64,000 nucleotides of DNA from Halocynthiibacter namhaensis (GTDB lineage: Bacteria > Pseudomonadota > Alphaproteobacteria > Rhodobacterales > Rhodobacteraceae). Position numbers and translations under genes: made by a program. Positions within the stretch are counted from its first letter, which is position 1; each line of letters opens with the position of its first letter. Where the stretch lies: NCBI RefSeq assembly GCF_000812685.1, contig NZ_JWIF01000022.1:1-64000 (forward strand). Direction: 5' to 3'. Below are positions 37,951 to 50,169 of this stretch, one piece after another. The notes under the pieces are model-generated. The model was not told the origin of the DNA and did no database searches. It saw nothing but the letters and a program-made list of their open reading frames with translations.

Positions 37951-38850
37951 ATGTTTGCGATCATTGCAGGGCAGGGTGATCTGCCGTGGCTTTTGGCTGC
38001 GCATTTGATGGATCAGGGCCAAAAACCCCTGATCGCTGCCATGGAAGGCTTTGCGCCGGATGCGTTGGAGGTTGATCTCAGCTTCCGCGTCGAAACCCTC
38101 GGCTCGTTTTTGGTCGCTTTGGGCGATGCAGGCGTTACAGATGTCTGTTTTGCCGGATCAGTTGCACGGCCAGCCTTGGATCCATCAAAGATTGACGCAC
38201 AAACCATGCCGCTTGTGCCCGTGATCATGCAGGCCATGCAGGCCGGCGACGACGGTGCTTTGCGTGCAGTCCTTGATATCTTTGAGAAAACCGGATTCAA
38301 ACTGCATGGCGCCCATGAGGTTTTGCCTGCTTTGCTGCCCAATGCGGGGATTGCCACCAAAGCCCAGCCCACCGATCATCACAAGAAAGATGCGGCGCGT
38401 GGCCAAGTGATTGTTGCCGCGATGGGGGCTGCGGATGTCGGGCAAAGCTGCGTGGTTGCGCGCGGTCAAGCCCAAGCGATTGAGGCCCAGCCGGGTACGG
38501 ACTGGATGTTGCGATCTTTGCTGGCCACGCCGGTCGAGCATGAGAAAACCTTCCTTGATGAAATTATGGATGTTGTCAGCTTAGGCGATCCAATCCCAGA
38601 CAGCCGCCTGCCTGAACTCGATCCAAAGATTGTGCCCGGTGGCATCCTTTATAAGGCCCCAAAACCCGGTCAAGATCGGCGTGTCGATTTGCCGGTGATT
38701 GGGGTCAACACGGTCTCTGCTGCTGCTGAAGCGGGACTTGCAGGCATCGTGATTGAGGCGGGTGGCGTGATGGTGCCCAACCTTGAAGGTGTGATCCAAG
38801 CGGCAGATCTGTGCCGCATGTTCCTTTGGGTGCGCGAGGCCAGCGAATGA
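37951..38850 (+). CDS. lpxI: UDP-2,3-diacylglucosamine hydrolase LpxI
   Basis: LpxI (299 residues, DUF1009 family) hydrolyses UDP-2,3-diacylglucosamine to lipid X and is the alphaproteobacterial replacement for LpxH. The start FAIIAGQGDLPWLLAAHLMDQG and the C-terminal region (VDLPVIGVNTV, AGLAGIVIEAGGVM) are family hallmarks. GGAG overlaps the lpxA stop. lpxB starts inside its last codons (ATGA). Confidence 0.94.
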   Translation: MFAIIAGQGDLPWLLAAHLMDQGQKPLIAAMEGFAPDALEVDLSFRVETLGSFLVALGDAGVTDVCFAGSVARPALDPSKIDAQTMPLVPVIMQAMQAGDDGALRAVLDIFEKTGFKLHGAHEVLPALLPNAGIATKAQPTDHHKKDAARGQVIVAAMGAADVGQSCVVARGQAQAIEAQPGTDWMLRSLLATPVEHEKTFLDEIMDVVSLGDPIPDSRLPELDPKIVPGGILYKAPKPGQDRRVDLPVIGVNTVSAAAEAGLAGIVIEAGGVMVPNLEGVIQAADLCRMFLWVREASE

Positions 38851-40595
38851 AGGTCTTTCTCATCGCGGGCGAGGCCTCTGGCGATAAGCTGGGTGCTGCC
38901 TTGATGGAAGGCCTTCAAACACTTGTGCCGGAGATCGAATTTCACGGAGTTGGCGGTGAATTGATGGCCGCGCAAGGGCTGGTCAGCCAGTTTCCCATAC
39001 ATGAACTGTCGATCATGGGAATCGCTGAGGTCGCCCCGAAATATTTCCATTTGAAACGTCGTATCCGCGAAACCGCCCAGGCCGCTTTGGCCTTGAAACC
39101 CGATGTGATGATCACAATTGACAGCCCGGATTTCTGCCTGCGTGTGGCGAAAATCGTCAAGGCCGCGTCAAACATCCCGACCGTGCATTATGTTGCGCCT
39201 TCGGTTTGGGCCTGGCGCGAAAAGCGGGCTGTGAAAATGGCGAAAGTCATTGATCATGTGCTTGCGCTTTTGCCGTTCGAGCCGCCTTACATGCAGGCGG
39301 TCGGTATGACGTGTGATTTCGTTGGTCACCCGGTTGTGGCGGAAGCTTTGGCGACCGCGGATGAGATCGCGGAATTCACGCAAAATCACCATATCACAGC
39401 GGATCAGAAGATCATGCTGCTGCTTCCTGGTTCACGCATGGGCGAGGTGACGCGCATGTTGCCGGTCTTGCGCGGCGTGGCCGAAGCCTTGCACGCAGAC
39501 CACCCAAATATGCGTTTTATCCTGCCTGCGGCCCCTGGCCCTGTCAGCGATCTGATCTATTGCGAGACCGAGGCTTGGCCCATCGGTGCCGCACCTCTGA
39601 TCATTGATCCCAGCAACAAAACCGCAAAACGCGCCGCCTTCGCCCGTGCCGATCTGGCCCTTGCGGCCTCGGGCACGGTGTCGCTGGAACTTGCTGCCAA
39701 TAACACGCCCATGGTCATAGCCTATGACATGAACTGGCTGTCGCGCAGGCTGATCAAACGCATGCTGAAAATCGACACGGTGACGCTTGTGAACCTTGTG
39801 TCTGAAACACGCACTGTACCCGAATTTCTGGGCGAGAATTGCATCGCCACACAGATCATCTCCGCCGTTGAAGCCCTGCTGAAAGACCCAACTTCTCAAC
39901 AAGATGCCATGTCTGTGACAATGGAGCGTTTGGGGCGAGGTGCAGAAGCACCGGGGTTAAGGGCGGCAAGATCGGTGTTGGCCCAAATTACGTATGATGT
40001 TTCAAATAAAAGTTCGGTTGCCGTTCCAGACCAACGCGCAGAAAACGAGGCAGTTCAAACGTTGGAGCTTTTCACATCAGAAGTTTTTGCGCGTAGGTAT
40101 CTTAATGCTGGTGCCAATGATGATTTGGTCAATTGGGCTGAAAATATGGTGTTATCAGGCTTTGATAGCCCGCATTTGAATATACTTTTGGGGGAGATCA
40201 AGCCTTTTAACACGTTTGAGATGAACGATCTTCTTGATCGTATCCAAGCTGACCTCAATTTGCCTCGAATTTCGTCGGAGGCGGAGGCTCTTGAAATTAT
40301 CGCTACAGGGTATGTTCAGAGATTTATGCAAGGCGTAACCAGCAGCGCGACCACTTTGTTTAAGCTTGCCGAACTGTACCAACATGATGAACAGTCTGAA
40401 ACGATATATGACTTTTACGCTCTTCACTATGCTGCCGTCGATTTGGGATACAGTGAAGTTCAATATTATTGGCCAACCGCAAATCGACGTAATATTGAGA
40501 AAATCATCAAGGATAGATGTGTTGAATGGTTGAAGGACTATCCACTCGATGCGTGGCAGCGACACGAATGGATCCGAAGCTGTAAGCACATCTAA
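38847..40595 (+). CDS. lpxB: lipid-A-disaccharide synthase with fused C-terminal domain of unknown function
   Basis: Residues 1-381 are a complete LpxB, which joins lipid X to UDP-2,3-diacylglucosamine: AGEASGDKLGAALM at the N terminus, YVAPSVWAWREKR, LLLPGSRMGEV and AASGTVSLELA. Families usually end near here (RAARSVLAQI). This frame runs on for about 201 residues (nucleotides 39990-40595) with no stop. The extension is helical, with segments DDLVNWAENMVLSGFDSPHL and EVQYYWPTANRRN, and its base composition is visibly more AT-rich than lpxB. It looks like a separate small protein, perhaps of immunity type, fused by loss of the lpxB stop. The function of the tail is unknown. Confidence 0.9.
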   Translation: MKVFLIAGEASGDKLGAALMEGLQTLVPEIEFHGVGGELMAAQGLVSQFPIHELSIMGIAEVAPKYFHLKRRIRETAQAALALKPDVMITIDSPDFCLRVAKIVKAASNIPTVHYVAPSVWAWREKRAVKMAKVIDHVLALLPFEPPYMQAVGMTCDFVGHPVVAEALATADEIAEFTQNHHITADQKIMLLLPGSRMGEVTRMLPVLRGVAEALHADHPNMRFILPAAPGPVSDLIYCETEAWPIGAAPLIIDPSNKTAKRAAFARADLALAASGTVSLELAANNTPMVIAYDMNWLSRRLIKRMLKIDTVTLVNLVSETRTVPEFLGENCIATQIISAVEALLKDPTSQQDAMSVTMERLGRGAEAPGLRAARSVLAQITYDVSNKSSVAVPDQRAENEAVQTLELFTSEVFARRYLNAGANDDLVNWAENMVLSGFDSPHLNILLGEIKPFNTFEMNDLLDRIQADLNLPRISSEAEALEIIATGYVQRFMQGVTSSATTLFKLAELYQHDEQSETIYDFYALHYAAVDLGYSEVQYYWPTANRRNIEKIIKDRCVEWLKDYPLDAWQRHEWIRSCKHI

Positions 40596-40641
40596 ATTGG
40601 CTTCGGTTCATACTTGCAACCATCGTGACTACATTGACTGT

Positions 40642-41778
40642 TTATTGGCCCCGCCAAATCCAGCCGCCGCCAAAGATACGCGTGCTGTTCGGATCATAAA
40701 ACACACAGGCTTGCCCTGGGGACACACCTTCTTCCGGGGTCAGCAGTTCGACCTCGGCTGTTGTCGCTGACAAAGGCCGCACGATCGCTTCGCGCGGAGG
40801 GCGGGTGGAGCGGACTTTAACGCTGATGTGATATTCTTTTTGCGCATCAAAGGCCTCATCGCCCAGCCAATTGATCTCGCGCACGGGAATGATGCGGGTG
40901 GCCAGCAGTTCTTTCGGCCCGACAATCACCTGACGCGCATCCACATCCAGCTTCACCACGTAAAGCGGTGTCTCTAGGCCGCCAATGCCAAGGCCACGCC
41001 GTTGGCCGACTGTATAATGCAACACACCGCGATGTTCGCCTAGAACATTGCCTTCAGTATCGACGATTTCGCCAGGTTCGGCAGCACCGGGGCGCAGTTT
41101 CTCAATCACGCCAGCATAATTGCCATCCGGCACGAAACAAATGTCCTGGCTGTCAGGCTTATCCGCCACGGACAGACCGTATTTGGACGCAAGCGCGCGG
41201 GTCTCGGCTTTGCTTGCCAGATGACCCAACGGGAAGCGCAGGTAATCAAGCTGTTCAGGGGTGGTTGAGAACAGGAAGTAGCTTTGGTCGCGGTTGGCGT
41301 CGGTCGCTGAATGCAGCTCTGATCCGTTCGCGCCGTCGAAACGTTGTATATAGTGTCCCGTCGCCATGCAGTCGGCGTTCAGGTCGCGCGCGGTGCCCAG
41401 CAGGTCTTTGAACTTCACACGTTCATTGCAACGGATACAGGGCACGGGGGTTGCACCCGCAAGATAGCTGTCGGCGAATTCGTCAATCACGGCTTCCTGA
41501 AAGATGTTCTCATAATCCAGCACATAATGCGGGAAATTCATTTCTTCGGCCACGCGGCGCGCGTCGTGAATGTCGATCCCTGCGCAACAGGCACCTTTCT
41601 TGGCCAAAGCCGCGCCATGGTCATATAACTGAAGCGTCACGCCGATCACGTCATAGCCTTCCTCAGCCAGTTGAGCCGCCACAACAGAGCTGTCAACGCC
41701 GCCTGACATCGCCACGACAACGCGGGTTTCTGAGGGTGGTTTTGCGAAACCGAGAGAATTAAGTTTTGTGGTGGTCAT
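40642..41778 (-). CDS. mnmA: tRNA 2-thiouridylase
   Basis: MnmA (378 residues) puts sulfur on uridine 34 of tRNAs for Glu, Gln and Lys. The PP-loop SGGVDSS near residue 25, the catalytic cysteine in [12 protein letters not shown] and the second cysteine in [13 protein letters not shown] are present, as is the C-terminal domain. GGAGCGC precedes the ATG. It diverges from sciP and faces lpxB. Confidence 0.96.
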   Translation of the reverse strand: MTTTKLNSLGFAKPPSETRVVVAMSGGVDSSVVAAQLAEEGYDVIGVTLQLYDHGAALAKKGACCAGIDIHDARRVAEEMNFPHYVLDYENIFQEAVIDEFADSYLAGATPVPCIRCNERVKFKDLLGTARDLNADCMATGHYIQRFDGANGSELHSATDANRDQSYFLFSTTPEQLDYLRFPLGHLASKAETRALASKYGLSVADKPDSQDICFVPDGNYAGVIEKLRPGAAEPGEIVDTEGNVLGEHRGVLHYTVGQRRGLGIGGLETPLYVVKLDVDARQVIVGPKELLATRIIPVREINWLGDEAFDAQKEYHISVKVRSTRPPREAIVRPLSATTAEVELLTPEEGVSPGQACVFYDPNSTRIFGGGWIWRGQ

Positions 41779-41899
41779 GATGCGCTCCGATGATCCTTGC
41801 GGAATATATGAAAATTAGAACGACTAACAAGGGGAGGGCTTCACTTTACTTTAAGGGAATGGGGGGATTGTTGGGTCAGTTTAGAATTGGGGTGACGTT

Positions 41900-42178
41900 A
41901 TGTTCTTGAAAAAAGTCGATGGCCCGCGTGCCATCACCTTGCCGGATGGGTCTGTATTGTCTCGGGCTGATCTGCCGCCAGCAGATACCACGCGATGGGT
42001 GGCCAGTCGCAAAGCGATTGTTGTTAAGTCAGTCATCTACGGGTTGATTTCTCTGAAGGATGCGTTGGAACGCTATGGCCTGTCCGATGAGGAATATAAA
42101 TCATGGGAAAATGCTATTAAAAAGCACGGTGAGGGCGCTTTGAAAGCAACTGCATTACAACAATATAGACAACCTTAA
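41900..42178 (+). CDS. sciP: DUF1153 / SciP-like CtrA regulator
   Basis: A 92-residue protein of the DUF1153 family, whose Caulobacter member SciP binds DNA and blocks CtrA-dependent transcription. The N-terminal part (GPRAITLPDGSVLSRADLPP) and the helical region (KAIVVKSVIYGLISLKDALERYGLS) fit the family. GGGGTGAC precedes the ATG. It lies directly upstream of ctrA on the same strand, so the inhibitor and its target are neighbours here. Confidence 0.88.
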   Translation: MFLKKVDGPRAITLPDGSVLSRADLPPADTTRWVASRKAIVVKSVIYGLISLKDALERYGLSDEEYKSWENAIKKHGEGALKATALQQYRQP

Positions 42179-42216
42179 GGAGAGTTGATATAAATCTTCA
42201 TATTGGTAACGCGCGA

Positions 42217-42241
42217 TTAACCATTTTTGCTCAAGGTTAAC
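42217..42241 (+). promoter_or_regulatory. CtrA half-site and facing GTTAAC upstream of ctrA
   Basis: TTAACCAT (42217-42224) matches the CtrA half-site; an oppositely oriented GGTTAAC lies at 42235-42241, close before the ctrA start. It may be an autoregulatory site. The spacing does not match the full TTAA-N7-TTAA box. Confidence 0.4.
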
Positions 42242-42273
42242 GCAGCGTAGGGACAGTAAGCGGAGATTTATAC

Positions 42274-42989
42274 ATGCGGGTACTATTAGTGGAAGACGAC
42301 CCCACCACATCTAAAAGCATTGAGTTGATGCTCACACATGCCAACCTCAATGTGTATTGCACGGATTTGGGGGAAGAAGGGATCGATTTAGCCAAGCTTT
42401 ATGATTACGATTTGATCCTTCTTGACTTGAATTTGCCAGATATGAACGGTCATGAAGTGCTTCGCCAGTTGCGGCTGGCGCGGGTTGAAACACCGATTCT
42501 TATTTTGTCTGGGGCCGATGATACGGAAAATAAGATCAAAGGCTTTGGATTTGGTGCAGACGACTATCTGACAAAACCGTTTCATCGGGAAGAATTGGTT
42601 GCGCGAATTCATGCAGTCATCCGCCGTTCAAAAGGCCACAGTCAGTCTATCCTTAAGACGGGCCGCATCGCGGTCAATCTTGATGCGAAGACGGTCGATG
42701 TTGCTGGAAAAACAGTGCACCTGACGGGTAAAGAATATCAAATGTTGGAACTGCTGAGTCTGCGAAAAGGAACGACATTGACCAAAGAAATGTTCCTTAA
42801 TCATCATACGGCGGCATGGATGAACCAGAGTTGAAGATCATCGATGTCTTTATTTGTAAGTTGCGTAAAAAGCTTACAGAAGCAACGGATGGGGAAAATT
42901 ATATCGAAACCGTTTGGGGGCGTGGCTATGTATTGCGCGATCCTGAACCGGTCGATCTTGCTGCCGATCAGGTTGCCGTCGGGGCATAA
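42274..42989 (+). pseudogene. ctrA: ctrA response regulator with a -1 frameshift in the DNA-binding domain
   Basis: CtrA is the alphaproteobacterial OmpR-type regulator of motility, gene transfer and cell cycle genes. The receiver domain is normal, with the phosphate-accepting Asp51 in [11 protein letters not shown]. The frame is intact for 177 residues, to FLNH. One T appears to be missing between 42805 and 42806, so nine wrong residues and a stop follow (186 total). The other frame then continues as [19 protein letters not shown] and [17 protein letters not shown] to a stop at 42989, the conserved CtrA C terminus; the gene would be 238 residues. GGAGA precedes the ATG. A real mutation would remove most of the DNA-binding wing; a sequencing error is the alternative. 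Confidence 0.9.
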
Positions 42990-43033
42990 TCGACCACCGA
43001 CAATAGAATATACGTCACGACCACGATGGACTT

Positions 43034-43063
43034 GGGCTCAGCATTTTGCTGGGCTCATTTTTT
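43034..43063 (+). terminator. Rho-independent terminator after ctrA
   Basis: GGGCTCAGCA pairs with TGCTGGGCTC (two G-T pairs) around a 3-base loop and is followed by A and six T. Confidence 0.8.
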
Positions 43064-43073
43064 GGGTGGATAA

Positions 43074-47347
<4,274 letters not shown>

Positions 47348-47386
47348 GTGCGTTTTGATGTTCCGATGAGAACATTTTTCACCAAT

Positions 47387-47401
47387 GTTCTCATATTGTT
47401 C
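47387..47401 (+). promoter_or_regulatory. LexA operator (SOS box), GTTC-N7-GTTC
   Basis: GTTC, seven bases (TCATATT), then GTTC: a perfect alphaproteobacterial LexA operator. It lies in the gap after recG, 73 bp before the ATG of a 40-codon gene. A further GAGAAC about 15 bases upstream makes an inverted arrangement with the first GTTCTC. Confidence 0.88.
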
Positions 47402-47473
47402 TTTACATGTGGTTAATAAAATGAGAACAAAGTGGCAACAAATTAACCAATATTAACGACGTAGGAGACCAGC

Positions 47474-47596
47474 ATGATCAAAGATATTAAATCTGTCGTA
47501 CGGAATTCCGGCCCAACTTTGCTTCAAGACCTGATTGGTGGAGCAGCGTTATGCGTGATGTTGGGAACGGCGTTGGTCTTACCTGGGATGATGTAA
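47474..47596 (+). CDS. SOS-controlled 40-residue membrane peptide
   Basis: This gene is below the usual length cut-off but well supported: a Shine-Dalgarno AGGAG lies 6 bases before the ATG, a perfect LexA operator is upstream and a strong terminator lies downstream. The peptide has a short polar, positively charged N terminus (MIKDIKSVVRNSG), the segment PTLLQD and one hydrophobic helix from about residue 21 to 40 with one cysteine. By plan and control it recalls SidA of Caulobacter, a 29-residue SOS-induced membrane inhibitor of division, but sequence similarity is not claimed. It is the only gene of its transcript. Confidence 0.78.
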   Translation: MIKDIKSVVRNSGPTLLQDLIGGAALCVMLGTALVLPGMM

Positions 47597-47732
47597 GTCA
47601 CGAAAACAAAACAGTTATTGCCTGTATCTCGCTGTCACCACACATCTTGTCCCCAATTTGATGTGCTCGTCAGACACTGCCTGTTTGCCTCCGGGAACCC
47701 TCTTCCCCCTCAGGTTTCAGCGCGATACCACT

Positions 47733-47770
47733 GCCGCCGCGCCCGTGTCCCCGGGTTGCGGCGGCTTTTT
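47733..47770 (+). terminator. strong Rho-independent terminator
   Basis: GCCGCCGC pairs with GCGGCGGC around a GC-rich loop that itself can pair, followed by TTTTT. It ends the transcript of the 40-residue peptide and overlaps the 3' end of the convergent Fe-S scaffold gene. The 136 bases between the peptide stop and this hairpin hold nothing I recognise. Confidence 0.85.
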
Positions 47771-48206
47771 ATTTCTGGCTGTCAAAGGCCTCGGCCAAAG
47801 CATTGGCAACAAGCAAGATCGACGCGTGCCGGTTTTTAAAATCCCGTGCAGGACGCAAAGCTTCCAGCCCTTCAAAGGGGGCGGATGGCGCCGGGCCGTT
47901 TTCCTTTAGCATCGCCGTCAATTCAGAGTTCAGGCGGGTAATGTCCATTTGATTACAACCTATTACTGTGGAGCCAATAACAGATGCTGCGGATTGACCA
48001 AGCGCGCAAGCTTTGACGTCCTGGCGAAAATCGCTGATTTTTCCGTCAAGGAACGTCACGGTTACTGTCACGGTAGATCCACAAAGCGGCGAGCGTTTCT
48101 TGACCTCTGCATCTGGGGTTTCCAATTTTCCCAAATTCGGAATATCTGCAGCCAAAGCCAGAATCGTGCCGGAATAAAGATTAATGAGATCGCTGTCGCC
48201 GGACAT
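47769..48206 (-). CDS. IscU/SufU-like iron-sulfur scaffold protein
   Basis: A 145-residue protein of the NifU N-terminal (IscU) family on which Fe-S clusters are built. Cysteines that could bind a cluster are in RSPLCGST and VKACALGQSAA, with a third at GCNQMD; the segment FLDGKISDFRQD is typical. The ATG at 48206 follows AGGAAG; an open frame extends 33 codons upstream without similarity. It diverges from hisI with 83 bp between starts. Confidence 0.85.
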   Translation of the reverse strand: MSGDSDLINLYSGTILALAADIPNLGKLETPDAEVKKRSPLCGSTVTVTVTFLDGKISDFRQDVKACALGQSAASVIGSTVIGCNQMDITRLNSELTAMLKENGPAPSAPFEGLEALRPARDFKNRHASILLVANALAEAFDSQK

Positions 48207-48289
48207 GGTGTCTTCCTGATAAAGCGGGTTTTCCCCGGGATTGTTCTTCACTACATAAGGGGCAAACGCATAAAGGCAATGGGGCAGCA

Positions 48290-48646
48290 ATGAAATTTGA
48301 TCCAAAGAAACTGCGGTTTAATGACCAGGGGCTTTTGCCCGTGATCGCACAAGATGCGGACAGCCTTGAGGTGTTGATGTTGGCTTGGATGAACGCCGAG
48401 GCGATCACGCGCACATTGGACAGTGGAAACGTAACCTATTGGTCGCGGTCGCGCCAAAGTTTTTGGGTTAAAGGCGAAAGTTCTGGCAACACTCAGAAAC
48501 TTGTCGATTTACGATTTGATTGCGATCAGGACTGCATTTTGGTGTTGGTGAAGCAAACGGGCCCTGCGTGTCATACCAACCGTCGCAGTTGTTTTTACAC
48601 CAGCGTCCAAAATGGCGAAGAAATTGAGCTGATGCAGCCGGAATAA
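48290..48646 (+). CDS. hisI: phosphoribosyl-AMP cyclohydrolase
   Basis: HisI (118 residues, single-domain type) opens the adenine ring of PR-AMP in the third step of histidine synthesis. The metal and active-site motifs are WMNAEAI, YWSRSRQSFWVKGE, DCDQDC and GPACHTNRRSCFY. It is separate from other his genes. It converges on gluQ with 2 bp between stops. Confidence 0.96.
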   Translation: MKFDPKKLRFNDQGLLPVIAQDADSLEVLMLAWMNAEAITRTLDSGNVTYWSRSRQSFWVKGESSGNTQKLVDLRFDCDQDCILVLVKQTGPACHTNRRSCFYTSVQNGEEIELMQPE

Positions 48647-48648
48647 GG

Positions 48649-49494
48649 CTATAGTCCGACCATTTTTCGGATGTCCGCAGCTGTAGCGCCCGCGTCGCGA
48701 TATTGAGAGATCGCGCGTGCATCGTCACGTTTGGCCAGGCGTTTACCATCTTCGTCACGAATAAGGCGATGATGATGGTATCGGGGTCTGGGCAACCCAA
48801 GCAGATTTTGCAGAACAACATGCAGGGCTGTGGCCTCAAGAAGGTCCTCTCCACGGGTGACATCGGTGATGCCTTGCAAGGCATCATCAAGGACAACAGA
48901 CAAGTGGTATGATGTCCCCATATCCTTGCGTGAAATTATGATATCTCCCGCAGTTTCAATGAGTTCTCGCGATACATTAATGTGTTGCGGCTGGGTGTCC
49001 ATATCGGTTCCAAATTCTTGAAAAGTAAGATCATTCGCTAAATGGTCGAAAGCGGCTGCAAGGTTCAAACGTAAAACGGCCTTGTCAGGCATTGGGGTAT
49101 GAAAGCTTTTGCAAGTTCCAGGGTAGATCAAACCATCTGGCCCAAAACGGTTAACGCCTTCCTGAGGGGCGCATAGCGCGGCCTCGATATCACGTCGATT
49201 GCAGCTGCAGGGATAGACAAGCCCCAACTTATGAAGCTTGCGGATTGCATCCTGATAGCGTGGCAAATGATCAGATTGGCGCATCACGGGGGTGACCCAA
49301 GATATGCCAAGCCATTGAAGATCATCATAAATCTGTGCTTCCCAATGTGGGCGGGCCCGGCTTTGATCAATGTCTTCCATGCGAAGCAGAAATTCACCAC
49401 TATGTTTGCGTGCATGATCAAAGGCAAGAAGTGCGGAATAGGCGTGACCTAAATGTAGCGGGCCCGTGGGTGACGGAGCAAATCTTGTCCGCAT
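48649..49494 (-). CDS. gluQ: glutamyl-Q tRNA(Asp) synthetase
   Basis: GluQ (281 residues) attaches glutamate to the queuosine base of tRNA-Asp. It resembles the catalytic half of glutamyl-tRNA synthetase without the anticodon domain: FAPSPTGPLHLGHAYSAL (HIGH motif) and GKRLAKRDD (KMSKS equivalent). Cysteines in PCSCNRRDIE suggest a partial zinc site. The ATG at 49494 fits the family start and lies one base after the stop of the upstream methyltransferase gene; an open frame extends 31 codons upstream. Confidence 0.92.
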   Translation of the reverse strand: MRTRFAPSPTGPLHLGHAYSALLAFDHARKHSGEFLLRMEDIDQSRARPHWEAQIYDDLQWLGISWVTPVMRQSDHLPRYQDAIRKLHKLGLVYPCSCNRRDIEAALCAPQEGVNRFGPDGLIYPGTCKSFHTPMPDKAVLRLNLAAAFDHLANDLTFQEFGTDMDTQPQHINVSRELIETAGDIIISRKDMGTSYHLSVVLDDALQGITDVTRGEDLLEATALHVVLQNLLGLPRPRYHHHRLIRDEDGKRLAKRDDARAISQYRDAGATAADIRKMVGL

Positions 49495-49495
49495 T

Positions 49496-50110
49496 CTAAG
49501 CTTTTCGTAACACGTAAACTGTTGATTCCATATCTTTTCCAGGAAGGTGCGGCCCGTGTTCTTTGAAGAGAAGCGAGGCCGCGCCACAATCTACCCAATC
49601 CGATAGACGACTGGTATAATCGATCTCAGCCAGCGTGTGATCATTGTATGAAAAACAAAACAGCCCGCCTGACTTTATGGCGTGCATGATTTGATCGAAC
49701 ACAGAAGGTGGTGCAGCACCGGTTCCAATGACTCCGCAGCATACGATCACATCAAATTCGGAAGTCTCATCAGGTAAATCAGTATCTGCGGCAATGACTT
49801 GGGTGTTGGCATAAATGTCTTTTGCTTTGGCTTTCTCAAGCATTTCTGGTGTGATGTCCCAGCCTGTTAAGTTACTGAAACCGCTTTCTTTAAGGGCAAT
49901 CCCAGCAAGTCCGGTGCCGCAGCCATAATCAAGGACGGAAGCATTTGTGTCTGTAAATTGGACCAAGGCGTTTACGATTCGTCCGGGCGTTGCATAGCCT
50001 TCTGAGCCAACTTCGTTGTCGTAACTGTCTGACCAATCGCCATAAAGTAGCTTGGAATCCGTGCTGGATTTCAGATTATATACGCTGTCTAAGAATTTCT
50101 TATCTGCCAT
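49496..50110 (-). CDS. class I SAM-dependent methyltransferase
   Basis: A 204-residue Rossmann-fold methyltransferase. The SAM-binding motif I is VLDYGCGTGLAG near residue 60, followed by LTGWDITPEMLEKAK and EFDVIVCCGV. The substrate is unknown; small-molecule and protein methyltransferases share this layout. GGGGGATGAC precedes the ATG. It is cotranscribed with gluQ (one base apart). Confidence 0.85.
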   Translation of the reverse strand: MADKKFLDSVYNLKSSTDSKLLYGDWSDSYDNEVGSEGYATPGRIVNALVQFTDTNASVLDYGCGTGLAGIALKESGFSNLTGWDITPEMLEKAKAKDIYANTQVIAADTDLPDETSEFDVIVCCGVIGTGAAPPSVFDQIMHAIKSGGLFCFSYNDHTLAEIDYTSRLSDWVDCGAASLLFKEHGPHLPGKDMESTVYVLRKA

Positions 50111-50169
50111 GTCATCCCCCTAGCACGATCATAAGGCGAAGGGCGCATCTGTCCAGTGATCCGCGTTGA

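Noticed and set aside
47449-47465. CtrA-like site TTAACCAATATTAAC before the SOS peptide
   Set aside because: The spacing between the TTAA halves is six, not seven, bases, and AT-rich gaps give such matches by chance.
47618-47909. Open frames across the terminator after the SOS peptide
   Set aside because: They run through the hairpin and into the antisense of the Fe-S scaffold gene; shadows.
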